A stretch of DNA of 64,000 nt from Dehalococcoidia bacterium UBA6495. GTDB lineage: Bacteria > Chloroflexota > Dehalococcoidia > Lucifugimonadales > UBA826. Positions 1 through 7,463 of this stretch are shown here, piece by piece; the stretch's first letter is position 1; each line of letters starts with the position of its first letter. The notes under the pieces are model-generated. The model worked only from the letters and a program-made list of their open reading frames with translations, had not been told where the DNA came from and made no database searches. The stretch lies in the NCBI GenBank assembly GCA_002435305.1, contig DJMH01000116.1:10320-74319 (forward strand), in the 5' to 3' direction. The translations under genes were made by a program, and so were the position numbers.

Positions 1-453
1 GATCTTTTAATTGAATCTAATCACACTATTGGAATTGCAGAATCATCTTCTGGTGGTTTAATTGCTGCACATTTACTGGCGATACCTGGAGCCTCCAGAT
101 ATTTTATGGGTGGGTCCGTTATATATACCAGAGCAGCGCAACGCAATTTATTAGGGGTAAATGATGAACAAATGGAGGGGTTGAGAGCTTCCACAGAGCA
201 ATATGCCTCCCTAAATGCCAAAACCATACGTGAATTGCTGGGTACCACATGGGGGTTGAGTGAAACTGGAGCCACTGGCCCTACAGGGAACCGTTATGGA
301 GATTCTGCTGGCCATTCTTGTATTGGTGTTTCAGGTCCTTTATCTCGCACCAAAACTTTGGAAACCGCTGTTGAACAAAGAGAGGAAAATATGGTCTCTT
401 TTACCAAGGCGTCTTTAGCGTTTCTAATAGAGTGCTTGGAAGAGAATCGTTAA
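1..453 (+). CDS. CinA C-terminal domain protein (nicotinamide-nucleotide amidohydrolase-like), 5' end outside window
   Basis: The reading frame is open from the first base, so the start lies upstream of the window. About 150 residues are visible. They begin with the family pattern around IAESSSGG and continue through GASRYFMGGSVIYT and a late ETGATGPTG motif, which matches the TGxAGPTGG loop of CinA C-terminal (PncC) domains. Known members deamidate nicotinamide mononucleotide in NAD salvage. The glycine-rich loop and the SSGG serine are present, so activity is plausible. Only the C-terminal domain is visible, so a full-length CinA with an N-terminal MoCF-like domain cannot be told from a stand-alone PncC. 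Confidence 0.85.
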   Translation, partial: DLLIESNHTIGIAESSSGGLIAAHLLAIPGASRYFMGGSVIYTRAAQRNLLGVNDEQMEGLRASTEQYASLNAKTIRELLGTTWGLSETGATGPTGNRYGDSAGHSCIGVSGPLSRTKTLETAVEQREENMVSFTKASLAFLIECLEENR

Positions 454-483
454 AAATTTTGGTGTTATGAGATACAGCTAAAG

Positions 484-1776
484 TTACCACTTGGTATCTA
501 ATCCTTGTTTTTGGCACATAACATTTCCCCGGGGACTCCCCATAGCTTTCAACGCAAAGATTCCTATTATCATAACGATGACAGTTCCATAGAAGATGGG
601 ACGATAGCTATCAAGGTTGTCGTAGGATAAACCAGCTAGTAAAGGGCCAATAGCGAATGATATGGCTGTACCGTATCCTGCTACTCCCATGATACTGGCA
701 AAACTTTTCAGGCCGAAATAATCCTGAACAATCATGTTTGTAAGTGTCCCAAAAGCTCCCATACAAAGACCCCATAGTGGGGAACAAATCCAGATAATGC
801 CGGGAACCGTAGGATTTACTGACAGGAGGAGGGCTATAGATAATCCCACAAAAGATACCATCATTGCATATCGGGCTGTTATCTTTTCCCCGAGAATTCC
901 AAACACCAGTTTTCCACTCATTCCTGCAAGTGCCAAAATGCTCATAGCTGTTGCGGCTGTAGTTGAATTCACTCCTTCATTCACATAATGAGAAATGAGT
1001 TGTGGTAATAAAGAAGAAAAGGGCGTAGCCCCCACCAGGAATATATATAGAAGTATATAGAGGGCTTTCGATCGGGCCGCCTCCGACATGGACATTCCGG
1101 GAAGTTGTGCTGGTTCTGAAGAAGCACTTGATAAGTTGCCCGGTACTTTTAGGTTTAGTGGCCCTGCCTTCGGTTCCCTAAGTGCGATAAGTACCGCCAT
1201 TGCTACCAAAGAAGTTAATAGCCCCTGTAGGTAGTAACCGGATTGCCATCCTCCGAGAGCAATCACCACCCCGATAATCCCTGGCATAACAACCCCGCCG
1301 AAGTTATTTCCCATCATTGCAATTCCCATGACTCTGCCTCTTGTGTTGGGAAACCATAAACCAACAATTCTGCCGACCGGGGTCATTGTGGCAGAGAATC
1401 CGGCATATTGTAGGAAACTCAAAGCGTACCAATGCCACAGCTCGGTCATCATTGGCCTCAGGATGTAGCTTGAGGCCGTAAGGCTTACACATAGAGCAAC
1501 TATGATTCTAGGTCCTTTACGATCTATAATGTGGCCAAATAAAGGACCGAGAATCTGGCCAATTGCGAGGAAGGAAAGCGAAGCGTTGATTTGCGTACGG
1601 GTCCAACCAAATTCTGCTGACATCTCATCACCGAACAAAGCGAATGTATAGGTGCTGAACCCGACAAGAGCGGTTGATATGCTAAAACAAACGGCTACCG
1701 CCCACCATCCATTAATTGGATTTAACGGGTTCCAGGATGAAGGACCTTTATTGAAGTTATCCGACTTTTTATTCAA
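484..1776 (-). CDS. MFS transporter, monocarboxylate-porter-like (paralogue 1 of 3)
   Basis: A 430-residue, 12-helix major facilitator protein of the inner membrane. The loop after helix 2 has the MFS signature GHIIDRKGPR (about residues 81-90). It shares the distinctive block FGWTRTQI (about 56-63), the LWFPxxRGR motif and a MGNNFGG block with the carriers at 1949-3250 and 14280-15482, so the three are paralogues. Family members of this MCT/oxalate-formate-like type move small organic acids; the substrate cannot be read from sequence. The start appears to be TTG with no clear ribosome-binding site. It is transcribed divergently from the next MFS gene, across a 172-base gap in which I see no clear promoter. 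Confidence 0.9.
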   Translation of the reverse strand: MNKKSDNFNKGPSSWNPLNPINGWWAVAVCFSISTALVGFSTYTFALFGDEMSAEFGWTRTQINASLSFLAIGQILGPLFGHIIDRKGPRIIVALCVSLTASSYILRPMMTELWHWYALSFLQYAGFSATMTPVGRIVGLWFPNTRGRVMGIAMMGNNFGGVVMPGIIGVVIALGGWQSGYYLQGLLTSLVAMAVLIALREPKAGPLNLKVPGNLSSASSEPAQLPGMSMSEAARSKALYILLYIFLVGATPFSSLLPQLISHYVNEGVNSTTAATAMSILALAGMSGKLVFGILGEKITARYAMMVSFVGLSIALLLSVNPTVPGIIWICSPLWGLCMGAFGTLTNMIVQDYFGLKSFASIMGVAGYGTAISFAIGPLLAGLSYDNLDSYRPIFYGTVIVMIIGIFALKAMGSPRGNVMCQKQGLDTKW

Positions 1777-1948
1777 AGTGTCTTGGTTTTATGAAAAGTC
1801 ATGATATTTTTTATAATTAAGACTTAGTGTCCCTGCGTGAGATGATTCTCCGACCACTCCGCAATAGATTCCATGACAGGAATGATAGCTGGTTAATCAA
1901 TTAAATGTTACTGTTTGGGGATGATTTATTTTCGATTCATAGTGTCTG

Positions 1949-3250
1949 TTGCCTTCTGAAATAACCCAGAATTCATCTGAAAACTCCCCCCGTGGTATTT
2001 ACAAGGGCTGGGTAGTAGTAGCTGTATCTTTTCTATCTATTGGAGGGTCAATAGGTTTTGCTCAATATGGGTTTGGTCTTTTTATAGTTCCCCTGCAAGA
2101 AGAGTTTGGATGGACAAGAACTCAGATCAATTTTGCTATAACACTTGGGGTATTAGCTCATTTTGTTTCACCTTTAATAGGTCGCACTATAGATGTCTTT
2201 GGATCTAGGTATGTTATGGCGGTCTCTTTGGGCTTTATAGCGGTAGGGTTTTTCCTCAGATCAATAATGGCTGAATTATGGCAATTTTATTTGTTCTCTC
2301 TCCTGGTTTTTACCGGCACCCCAGGTACTGGATTGGCCACTGGACGTTTGGTGCAGTTATGGTTTCCTGAAACTCGTGGTCGCATGATGGGGTTTGTTAC
2401 TGCAGGAAACAATTTTGGGGGTATGGTTTCGATACCGGTACTAACTCTTGTTATTGCTTTTGGAGGTTGGAGAAGCGGATTTCTTTTTACCGCAATTTTT
2501 CTGGGAGTATTGTCGATTGTCTCCTTCATTTTCGTAAGAGACGGTATTGAATTCGTGTTAAGGGAACAAAATAAACGTTGGGCCCCCAGAGGCCTTAATC
2601 AGTATTCTTCGAAAAAAGTGTTTGATGGGTTATCAGTTCGGTCAGCCTTGCTAACCAGGGCATTCTGGTTTATTGCGACCGGGATGACCCTACAGCAGTT
2701 TGTGAGAACCACTCTAGTCACACAACTGGCTGCCCACTTACAAGATATTCAACTTTCACCTGACAAAATAGGTCTGTGTCTTTCCGTTCTGGCATTTGGT
2801 GGAGTAGCCTCTAAAATCATATTTGGAAGGGTTAGTGAGAATACTACTGCCAGGTGGGCCTATGCGATGGTTGTGGGGATTCAGGTTGTAGGTGTGGCGG
2901 CCTTTGTATTTTTTTCCTCTGATAACTTTGTTTTGATATTTATTTCATTATCGATTTTTGGTCTTGGAATGGGAGGTATAGGTGCTCTCGGGCCGTTGGC
3001 TGTAACTGAACTTTTTGGCATGAAAAATTACGGGACTCTGAATGGTTTGATTCGGCAGGGAGTTATAATTCCCGGGATAGTTGGTCCCTTATTAGCCGGG
3101 GCTATTTATGACAGTCAGGGAAGTTACGATCTAGCTTTCAAAATAATTTTGGGATTTTTGTTTTTATCGTTCTTATGTTTTGTTTCAGCTAGCCCTCCGG
3201 CAAGGAAAGAAGATTTCCGAGACCAGAGGGCTGTCGATTCTAAACTCTAA
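1949..3250 (+). CDS. MFS transporter, monocarboxylate-porter-like (paralogue 2 of 3)
   Basis: A 433-residue MFS carrier with about 12 hydrophobic helices. It shares FGWTRTQI (about residues 53-60), SPLIGRTID, LWFPETRGRMMGF and NNFGGM with the neighbouring carriers at 484-1776 and 14280-15482. The motif-A region is GRTIDVFGSR, with the usual Asp kept. A TTG start is used and no strong Shine-Dalgarno is visible. Its end overlaps the end of the convergent NHL-repeat gene by 11 bases. The likely role is uptake of an organic acid, judging only from family and from the surrounding sugar-acid and hydroxyacid enzymes. Confidence 0.9.
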   Translation: MPSEITQNSSENSPRGIYKGWVVVAVSFLSIGGSIGFAQYGFGLFIVPLQEEFGWTRTQINFAITLGVLAHFVSPLIGRTIDVFGSRYVMAVSLGFIAVGFFLRSIMAELWQFYLFSLLVFTGTPGTGLATGRLVQLWFPETRGRMMGFVTAGNNFGGMVSIPVLTLVIAFGGWRSGFLFTAIFLGVLSIVSFIFVRDGIEFVLREQNKRWAPRGLNQYSSKKVFDGLSVRSALLTRAFWFIATGMTLQQFVRTTLVTQLAAHLQDIQLSPDKIGLCLSVLAFGGVASKIIFGRVSENTTARWAYAMVVGIQVVGVAAFVFFSSDNFVLIFISLSIFGLGMGGIGALGPLAVTELFGMKNYGTLNGLIRQGVIIPGIVGPLLAGAIYDSQGSYDLAFKIILGFLFLSFLCFVSASPPARKEDFRDQRAVDSKL

Positions 3251-4163
3251 TAAATTTTTGAAGTCGGGCACCGTCTAAAGTTTCGCCAACATATAGGCTT
3301 CCCTCTGAGTCGACCCCAACTGCGTGAGCGGCCACTAAATCACCAGCTGTATGTGTGTCTGCGCCCCATCCACCCAGCCACTGTCCGTTTTTTGTCATAA
3401 TTTTGACTCCGGAATGAGGAGTAACAACGCTGACTTCATCTGCATCAGGACTAGTTCCCTGCCTCATGCCAAGTTCAGCCACGTACATTGCTCCGTCACT
3501 ACCATGCAAAATTTCATTCGGTCTGTGGACTCCTCTCCATTCCGAGACATATTGTCCTGATGATGTGAAAATCTGAATTCGGCTGTTCTCACGGTCTGCC
3601 ACATAAACGAGACCAGAAGGGTCTACTTCAACGCCGTGAGGAATCATAAATTGTCCGGGTCCCGTTCCTCTTTCACCCCATGATCCAATCAACTTCCCTT
3701 GAGGTGTGTAATGATGAATTCTGGAGTTACCGTATCCGTCAGAAATATAGATTGATCCATCAAGACCAAAAGCTATGTCAGTGGGTTTGTTAAATGGTTC
3801 GCCACTTTGTTCAGGTGCGGGCTCATTTGGGGTACCCAGCATCATCAACTGATCGCCTTCGGCAGACCACTTTCGTACAGTATGGTCACCAATATCGGTT
3901 GTCCATATGGAATCGGCGGGGCCGACTTGTACGTGATGGGCCGATGAGAAACTATCCTCACCCCACGTGCCTAAAATAGTTCCGTTTTTATCTAATACAA
4001 TCATTGGGTGTTCGCTTCTGTTGTAGGCGAAAATACGATCTTGACTATCAACACATACCCCCACCACGTGATTCCATTCCCAGCCACTTGGTAAAGGAGC
4101 CCATCCGGGAACATTTTCATATGTGTACTCGCCATAACTTACTCGTAAAGGTTTAGTTGCCAT
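3240..4163 (-). CDS. NHL-repeat beta-propeller protein (paralogue of 34305-35258)
   Basis: A 307-residue protein made of NHL-type repeats: recurring segments of the form hydrophobic-DxxGxxYVAD-N-RIQ-F, for example VDPSGLVYVADRENSRIQIF and GLDGSIYISDGYGNSRIHHY. These predict a single six-bladed propeller. There is no signal peptide, so it is probably cytoplasmic. Related proteins include the lyase propeller of peptidylglycine amidating enzyme and SMP-30-like lactonases, so an enzymatic role on a small molecule is possible but not shown. A good Shine-Dalgarno (AAGGAG) precedes the ATG. A close relative lies at 34305-35258 in the same window, with the same FNRPT/FNKPT block and a GYGNSRIH/GYGNFRVH block. 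Confidence 0.85.
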   Translation of the reverse strand: MATKPLRVSYGEYTYENVPGWAPLPSGWEWNHVVGVCVDSQDRIFAYNRSEHPMIVLDKNGTILGTWGEDSFSSAHHVQVGPADSIWTTDIGDHTVRKWSAEGDQLMMLGTPNEPAPEQSGEPFNKPTDIAFGLDGSIYISDGYGNSRIHHYTPQGKLIGSWGERGTGPGQFMIPHGVEVDPSGLVYVADRENSRIQIFTSSGQYVSEWRGVHRPNEILHGSDGAMYVAELGMRQGTSPDADEVSVVTPHSGVKIMTKNGQWLGGWGADTHTAGDLVAAHAVGVDSEGSLYVGETLDGARLQKFIRV

Positions 4164-4291
4164 TACTTTCTCCTTGAAATATTCGTTATCTGATCGCAGA
4201 AGCCTTACTTAGGTAGAGGTTTTTTTGTAGGATCGGAACTATACTTTGTTAATTGAATCTATTCAATATATGGAATCTCCATTTGTGTTGT

Positions 4292-4320
4292 TTGACAGTA
4301 ATTTTAGTGAACGATAGACT
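4292..4320 (+). promoter_or_regulatory. Sigma-70-type promoter for the small Cys-rich protein gene
   Basis: A perfect -35 TTGACA (4292-4297) is followed by a 17-base spacer and a -10 TAGACT (4315-4320). Transcription would start near 4327, giving a leader of about 57 bases before the ATG at 4384. This is the most consensus-like promoter I found in the window. Confidence 0.7.
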
Positions 4321-4383
4321 CTTTGCAGAGAACGTGAGTCACTTGATACTGTTTTATTAATGAGCGTGAATTAAGGAGAAAAA

Positions 4384-4575
4384 ATGGCGAAATATAGCTG
4401 TGGGGATTGCGGAATGGAAGTACATCCTATTACCTGTGGGAAATGTGGAACAGAATTGACCCATGTAAATATTGAGAAGGATGACGGTACTACAGTTGGT
4501 GTAGCAGAATGTACTAACGGCTGTGGCAAAATCAAGTCACCAATGTGCTGCGGACATGATATGGCTGCCGCGTAG
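4384..4575 (+). CDS. Small Cys-rich zinc-ribbon-like protein
   Basis: A 63-residue soluble protein with eight cysteines: CGDC (residues 6-9), CGKC (18-21), a C-x3-C pair in the second half and a CC pair, followed by GHDM. The paired CxxC knuckles suggest one or two zinc-ribbon sites; iron binding is also possible. I recall similar short proteins in other marine prokaryotes but could not check. It has a very strong Shine-Dalgarno (AAGGAG, 6 bases before the ATG), its own consensus promoter and its own terminator, so it is a single-gene transcript probably made at high level. Function unknown. Confidence 0.85.
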   Translation: MAKYSCGDCGMEVHPITCGKCGTELTHVNIEKDDGTTVGVAECTNGCGKIKSPMCCGHDMAAA

Positions 4576-4600
4576 GTGGACTAATTTGAACAGAGTAATG

Positions 4601-4630
4601 AAATGGGTCGCTCAAAAGCGACCCATTTTT
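4601..4630 (+). terminator. Rho-independent terminator after the small Cys-rich gene
   Basis: A perfect 12-base stem (aaatgggtcgct / agcgacccattt) with a 4-base loop (caaa) runs straight into a T tract. It lies 25 bases after the stop codon of the Cys-rich gene and upstream of the thioredoxin-like gene at 4645. Confidence 0.9.
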
Positions 4631-4644
4631 ATTTGATATCACTT

Positions 4645-5130
4645 ATGTTCACTATCTTAAATCAATATTCATACGTATTGATTTCTCTTTTTGTTTTGAC
4701 GGTAGCTTTTTTGTTGGTCTACCGTACTTTTTCGATAAAAATCGCTTTATTGTCCGTTCTAATCCTTGTGGTGTGTGTGATTTTTTTCCAGAATTCCTTG
4801 ACCAGCTCATCTGATGAGATAAAGGATATTTCTGGTTGGGACTCATTGCACAATTCTGGTCGTCCCATATTACTGTACCTATATTCCGATTTTTGAATTG
4901 GATGTCTATCTATGAAACCTGCCGTCGACAGGTTGGAAGCACAACTGGATGAGAAGTTAATCTTCGTCAGGCTTGAAGTGCAAAGCCATGTTGGGAAGAT
5001 TTTGTATAGCAAATACGAAGGAAAGTTGGTACCAACTTTCATAATTTTTGACCAATTTGGGGCTATTCGTTACACAACAAATGGTGTCCCTGACTACACT
5101 TCAGTTAATTCTATGTTTGTTGATAATTGA
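4645..5130 (+). CDS. Membrane-anchored thioredoxin-like protein with in-frame TGA at the CxxC position (candidate selenoprotein or broken gene)
   Basis: Read as one frame, this is a 161-residue protein. Two hydrophobic helices (about residues 8-26 and 31-48) are followed by a thioredoxin-like domain: strand PILLYLYSDF, then TGA-Ile-Gly-Cys (codons 84-87), MKPAVDRLE helix and the cis-proline strand KLVPTFIIF (Pro130). The 46-residue gap from the motif to the cis-Pro matches thioredoxins. The only stop is TGA at 4894-4896, exactly where the first Cys of CxxC belongs. Selenocysteine (UxxC) is therefore likely; a TGT/TGC-to-TGA mutation or sequencing error is the alternative. The ATG at 4645 was chosen because the earlier ATG lies inside the terminator hairpin. 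No good ribosome-binding site is visible. Confidence 0.6.
4916..4934 (+). promoter_or_regulatory. SECIS-like hairpin downstream of the in-frame TGA
   Basis: A perfect 6-base stem aacctg/caggtt encloses the 7-base loop ccgtcga; an extra C-G pair inside could leave a GTC triloop that starts with G. The loop begins 25 bases after the TGA at 4894-4896. Bacterial SECIS elements lie inside the coding region, with the apical loop roughly 16-37 bases from the UGA and a G near the loop start, so spacing and shape fit. This is a weak consensus and could be chance. Confidence 0.4.
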
Positions 5131-5407
5131 TTATGGCTAGATTAGTTTTTTGGTAACTATTGTTGACCCAAATGAAAGGGCAATACCCAAAGATGATAAA
5201 AAGAGTGATCCAGATGAAATGTTTTGTTGTGAAGATTCTTTCATTAACGAACGATGTTTCCTGGCCAATGAGAAATTGCTCACGCAGCAATAAGATTTTG
5301 AGGTGCTAACTCTCCTAGTGCAAGGCATAAATTTCATTGCAGTTTAGTATTTAATACATAGGTGTATACTTTTTCGCCCGAGCATGTGATGAATAGGAGA
5401 TTTATAT

Positions 5408-6388
5408 ATGCCAGAAAAGAAAGTATTTGTTACTAGGATTATAGTTCCAGATGCAATTTCCAAGCTGGAACAAAATTTTGAAGTGGAGATCTGGGATCAG
5501 CCGGTCCCTCCACCAAAGAAATTGGTTATACAGAAAGCACAAGAGTGTGATGGAATGATGATTGAGTCTAATGACATCATGGATGACGAAGTGTTTTCCG
5601 CTGCTGACCGTTTGAAAGTTGTCGGCACCAGAGCAATAGGAATTGACAATATAGATCTGGAATCAGCAACTAAAAATGGTGTCCTTGTTGGTAACACCCC
5701 CGGGATATTACATGAGTCGTGCGCCGACTTTACGATGGGATTGATACTTTCTTTGGCTCGTCAAGTAACCCGCTCTAACAGAAAGGTCATTGCTGGAGAT
5801 TGGAAGATTTTTGATCAGACCCCATATTTGGGTACCGATGTGTACGGTAAAACTTTGGGGTTGATTGGTCTAGGCCTGATAGGCACAGCGGTCGCCAAAC
5901 GGGCAAGAGGATTCGATATGGATATCCTCTATCACTCCAGGACACGTAAACCGGATGTTGAAGACGTATATGGACTTAAGTGGGTTCCTGATCTGGATGG
6001 ACTTTTGTCTGCATCGGATTATGTGTCTGTCCATGTTCCCCTCGGGCCGGAAACCCAGGGGTTTATTGGATCAAAAGAAATTCAAAAGATGAATAAGAAC
6101 GCTTTTTTAATAAATACTTCCAGAGGAGGGACAGTAGACCCAGATGCTCTTCGAGAAGCATTAACTGCCGGAGAAATAGCAGGAGCGGCTTTGGATGTTA
6201 CTTTGCCTGAACCAATATCGCCGGATGATCCTTTGGTCCACATGGAGAACGTCATCATCACCCCCCATATCGCTAGTGCCAGCGCGGCCACGCTTCGGAG
6301 AATGGGCTTGATGGCAGCTGACAATGTTATTTCACACCTCAAAGGAGAGCCGATGCCTGCCTGTTTAAACCCAGAGGCAGCTGGTTAG
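5408..6388 (+). CDS. D-2-hydroxyacid dehydrogenase (phosphoglycerate dehydrogenase / glyoxylate reductase family)
   Basis: A 326-residue NAD(P)-dependent dehydrogenase. The Rossmann motif GLIGLGLIGTAVAKRA sits near residues 155-170, the INTSRGGTVD substrate/Arg loop near 235, a Glu-containing ALDVTLPEP segment and the catalytic ITPHIAS His near 290. These are the classic Arg-Glu-His features of the D-isomer-specific family. Length matches glyoxylate/hydroxypyruvate reductases, which lack the C-terminal ACT domain of full SerA. The exact 2-oxoacid is unknown. A clear Shine-Dalgarno (AGGAG) precedes the ATG. The 277-base gap upstream holds no gene I can support. Confidence 0.9.
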   Translation: MPEKKVFVTRIIVPDAISKLEQNFEVEIWDQPVPPPKKLVIQKAQECDGMMIESNDIMDDEVFSAADRLKVVGTRAIGIDNIDLESATKNGVLVGNTPGILHESCADFTMGLILSLARQVTRSNRKVIAGDWKIFDQTPYLGTDVYGKTLGLIGLGLIGTAVAKRARGFDMDILYHSRTRKPDVEDVYGLKWVPDLDGLLSASDYVSVHVPLGPETQGFIGSKEIQKMNKNAFLINTSRGGTVDPDALREALTAGEIAGAALDVTLPEPISPDDPLVHMENVIITPHIASASAATLRRMGLMAADNVISHLKGEPMPACLNPEAAG

Positions 6389-6408
6389 AACGTGGCGTTT
6401 TGCCGATC

Positions 6409-7356
6409 ATGAGCATCCGATCTCTAAGCCATACATGTATGGCTATTTTTGTGATGGTTACCATTCAGGGATGTTTTTTTGTGGAGTCGGAGAAAGGGGA
6501 ACCTATTAAACCCACTCAGGTGCCAACATCTGTCGTGGTAATTCTTCCTGTTGCTACTGCTGCTGATAAACATTCTGTATCTCCTAGCCCGTCACCTACA
6601 CCCATTTACACCGCCGTTCCTATACCAACAGTAACACCTGTAAAAATTAGAGAAATATTCAAATCCGAAATTGAGGTTAAAACTCTCCAGGAAAAAACAT
6701 TTGACTCTGTTTCTAAAATAGATTCGTTTAAATATACCCTGGAAGGTATGGCTCAAGTTGATGCGGGAGGTATTTTGATAGGCGTGCCACTTTCAGCATC
6801 GGGAGCTGTAACTTCTTCCGCCGCCCTATCTAAATTTGAAGCTAATTTGTTAGGCATAGGCTTGTATGTGGAATCTGCCAAATTGGGAGATAAAATCTAT
6901 ACTCGGGAATCTTCTTTGGAGGAATGGAAAGATAGTCAAAATTTGGGAATCGGACATATATCAGATAATTTTTTGAAGGCTGTTGCGGATTCTTTTTTGA
7001 AAGTTGATGTTAGTGGAAGCAATATCTTGACAGCGGAAGAAAAAATCACTTTTTCATTTAATGAGAGTGGAACGGTGGGTTCCGTCACTCCATTATTTGA
7101 ATTAATTGCTACTGAAGAGGACGCTCGAAGATTCTCTCCTGAAAAATGGGAGGTAAAGTTGGAGGTGGATTCTGATGATTACGAAATTTCCAAAATTATC
7201 TCCGAATTTTCTTTAAGTAACGGTGGCCAATTTCTTTCGGAGGTATTTGGTATGGAAGGGTTGTCAGAGGTAGGTAGTACAGATGTTGCACTCCTGATAA
7301 AGTTTAGCCAAATTGGTGAGGATTTCTCTATCGTGATTCCTCAATCACTTCGTTAG
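6409..7356 (+). CDS. Putative lipoprotein (LppX/LolA-like fold suspected)
   Basis: A 315-residue secreted protein. The N-terminus has a hydrophobic signal ending in the lipobox I-Q-G-C, so the mature protein should start with a lipidated Cys near residue 22. A Pro/Ser/Thr-rich linker (SPSPSPTP and following) then leads to a globular domain with repeated amphipathic strands (KIDSFKYTLEGMAQV; SASGAVTSSAALSKFEANL). This is reminiscent of LppX/LprG-type lipid-binding lipoproteins, but I do not see a diagnostic motif. It follows the hydroxyacid dehydrogenase by 20 bases. A TTG nine bases upstream is a possible alternative start. Confidence 0.75.
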   Translation: MSIRSLSHTCMAIFVMVTIQGCFFVESEKGEPIKPTQVPTSVVVILPVATAADKHSVSPSPSPTPIYTAVPIPTVTPVKIREIFKSEIEVKTLQEKTFDSVSKIDSFKYTLEGMAQVDAGGILIGVPLSASGAVTSSAALSKFEANLLGIGLYVESAKLGDKIYTRESSLEEWKDSQNLGIGHISDNFLKAVADSFLKVDVSGSNILTAEEKITFSFNESGTVGSVTPLFELIATEEDARRFSPEKWEVKLEVDSDDYEISKIISEFSLSNGGQFLSEVFGMEGLSEVGSTDVALLIKFSQIGEDFSIVIPQSLR

Positions 7357-7463
7357 CCGTCGTATCCTGACACTACGAACCCTTCAGTAACAGCTGCCCT
7401 ATGCCTTGGTGCTGCTATTGGTATGTATTCCCCTTAATTTCTAAATTTATCTATTTCTCCCGA

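Noticed and set aside
4603..4896. A separate 97-residue gene beginning at 4603
   Set aside because: Its first ATG lies inside a perfect terminator hairpin; the real start is more likely 4645, and the frame continues past the TGA.
5137..5337. A 66-residue minus-strand frame with a hydrophobic C-terminal part
   Set aside because: No ribosome-binding site, no recognisable motif and Cys/Ser-rich noise at its start; I treat the 5131-5407 gap as without a supported gene.
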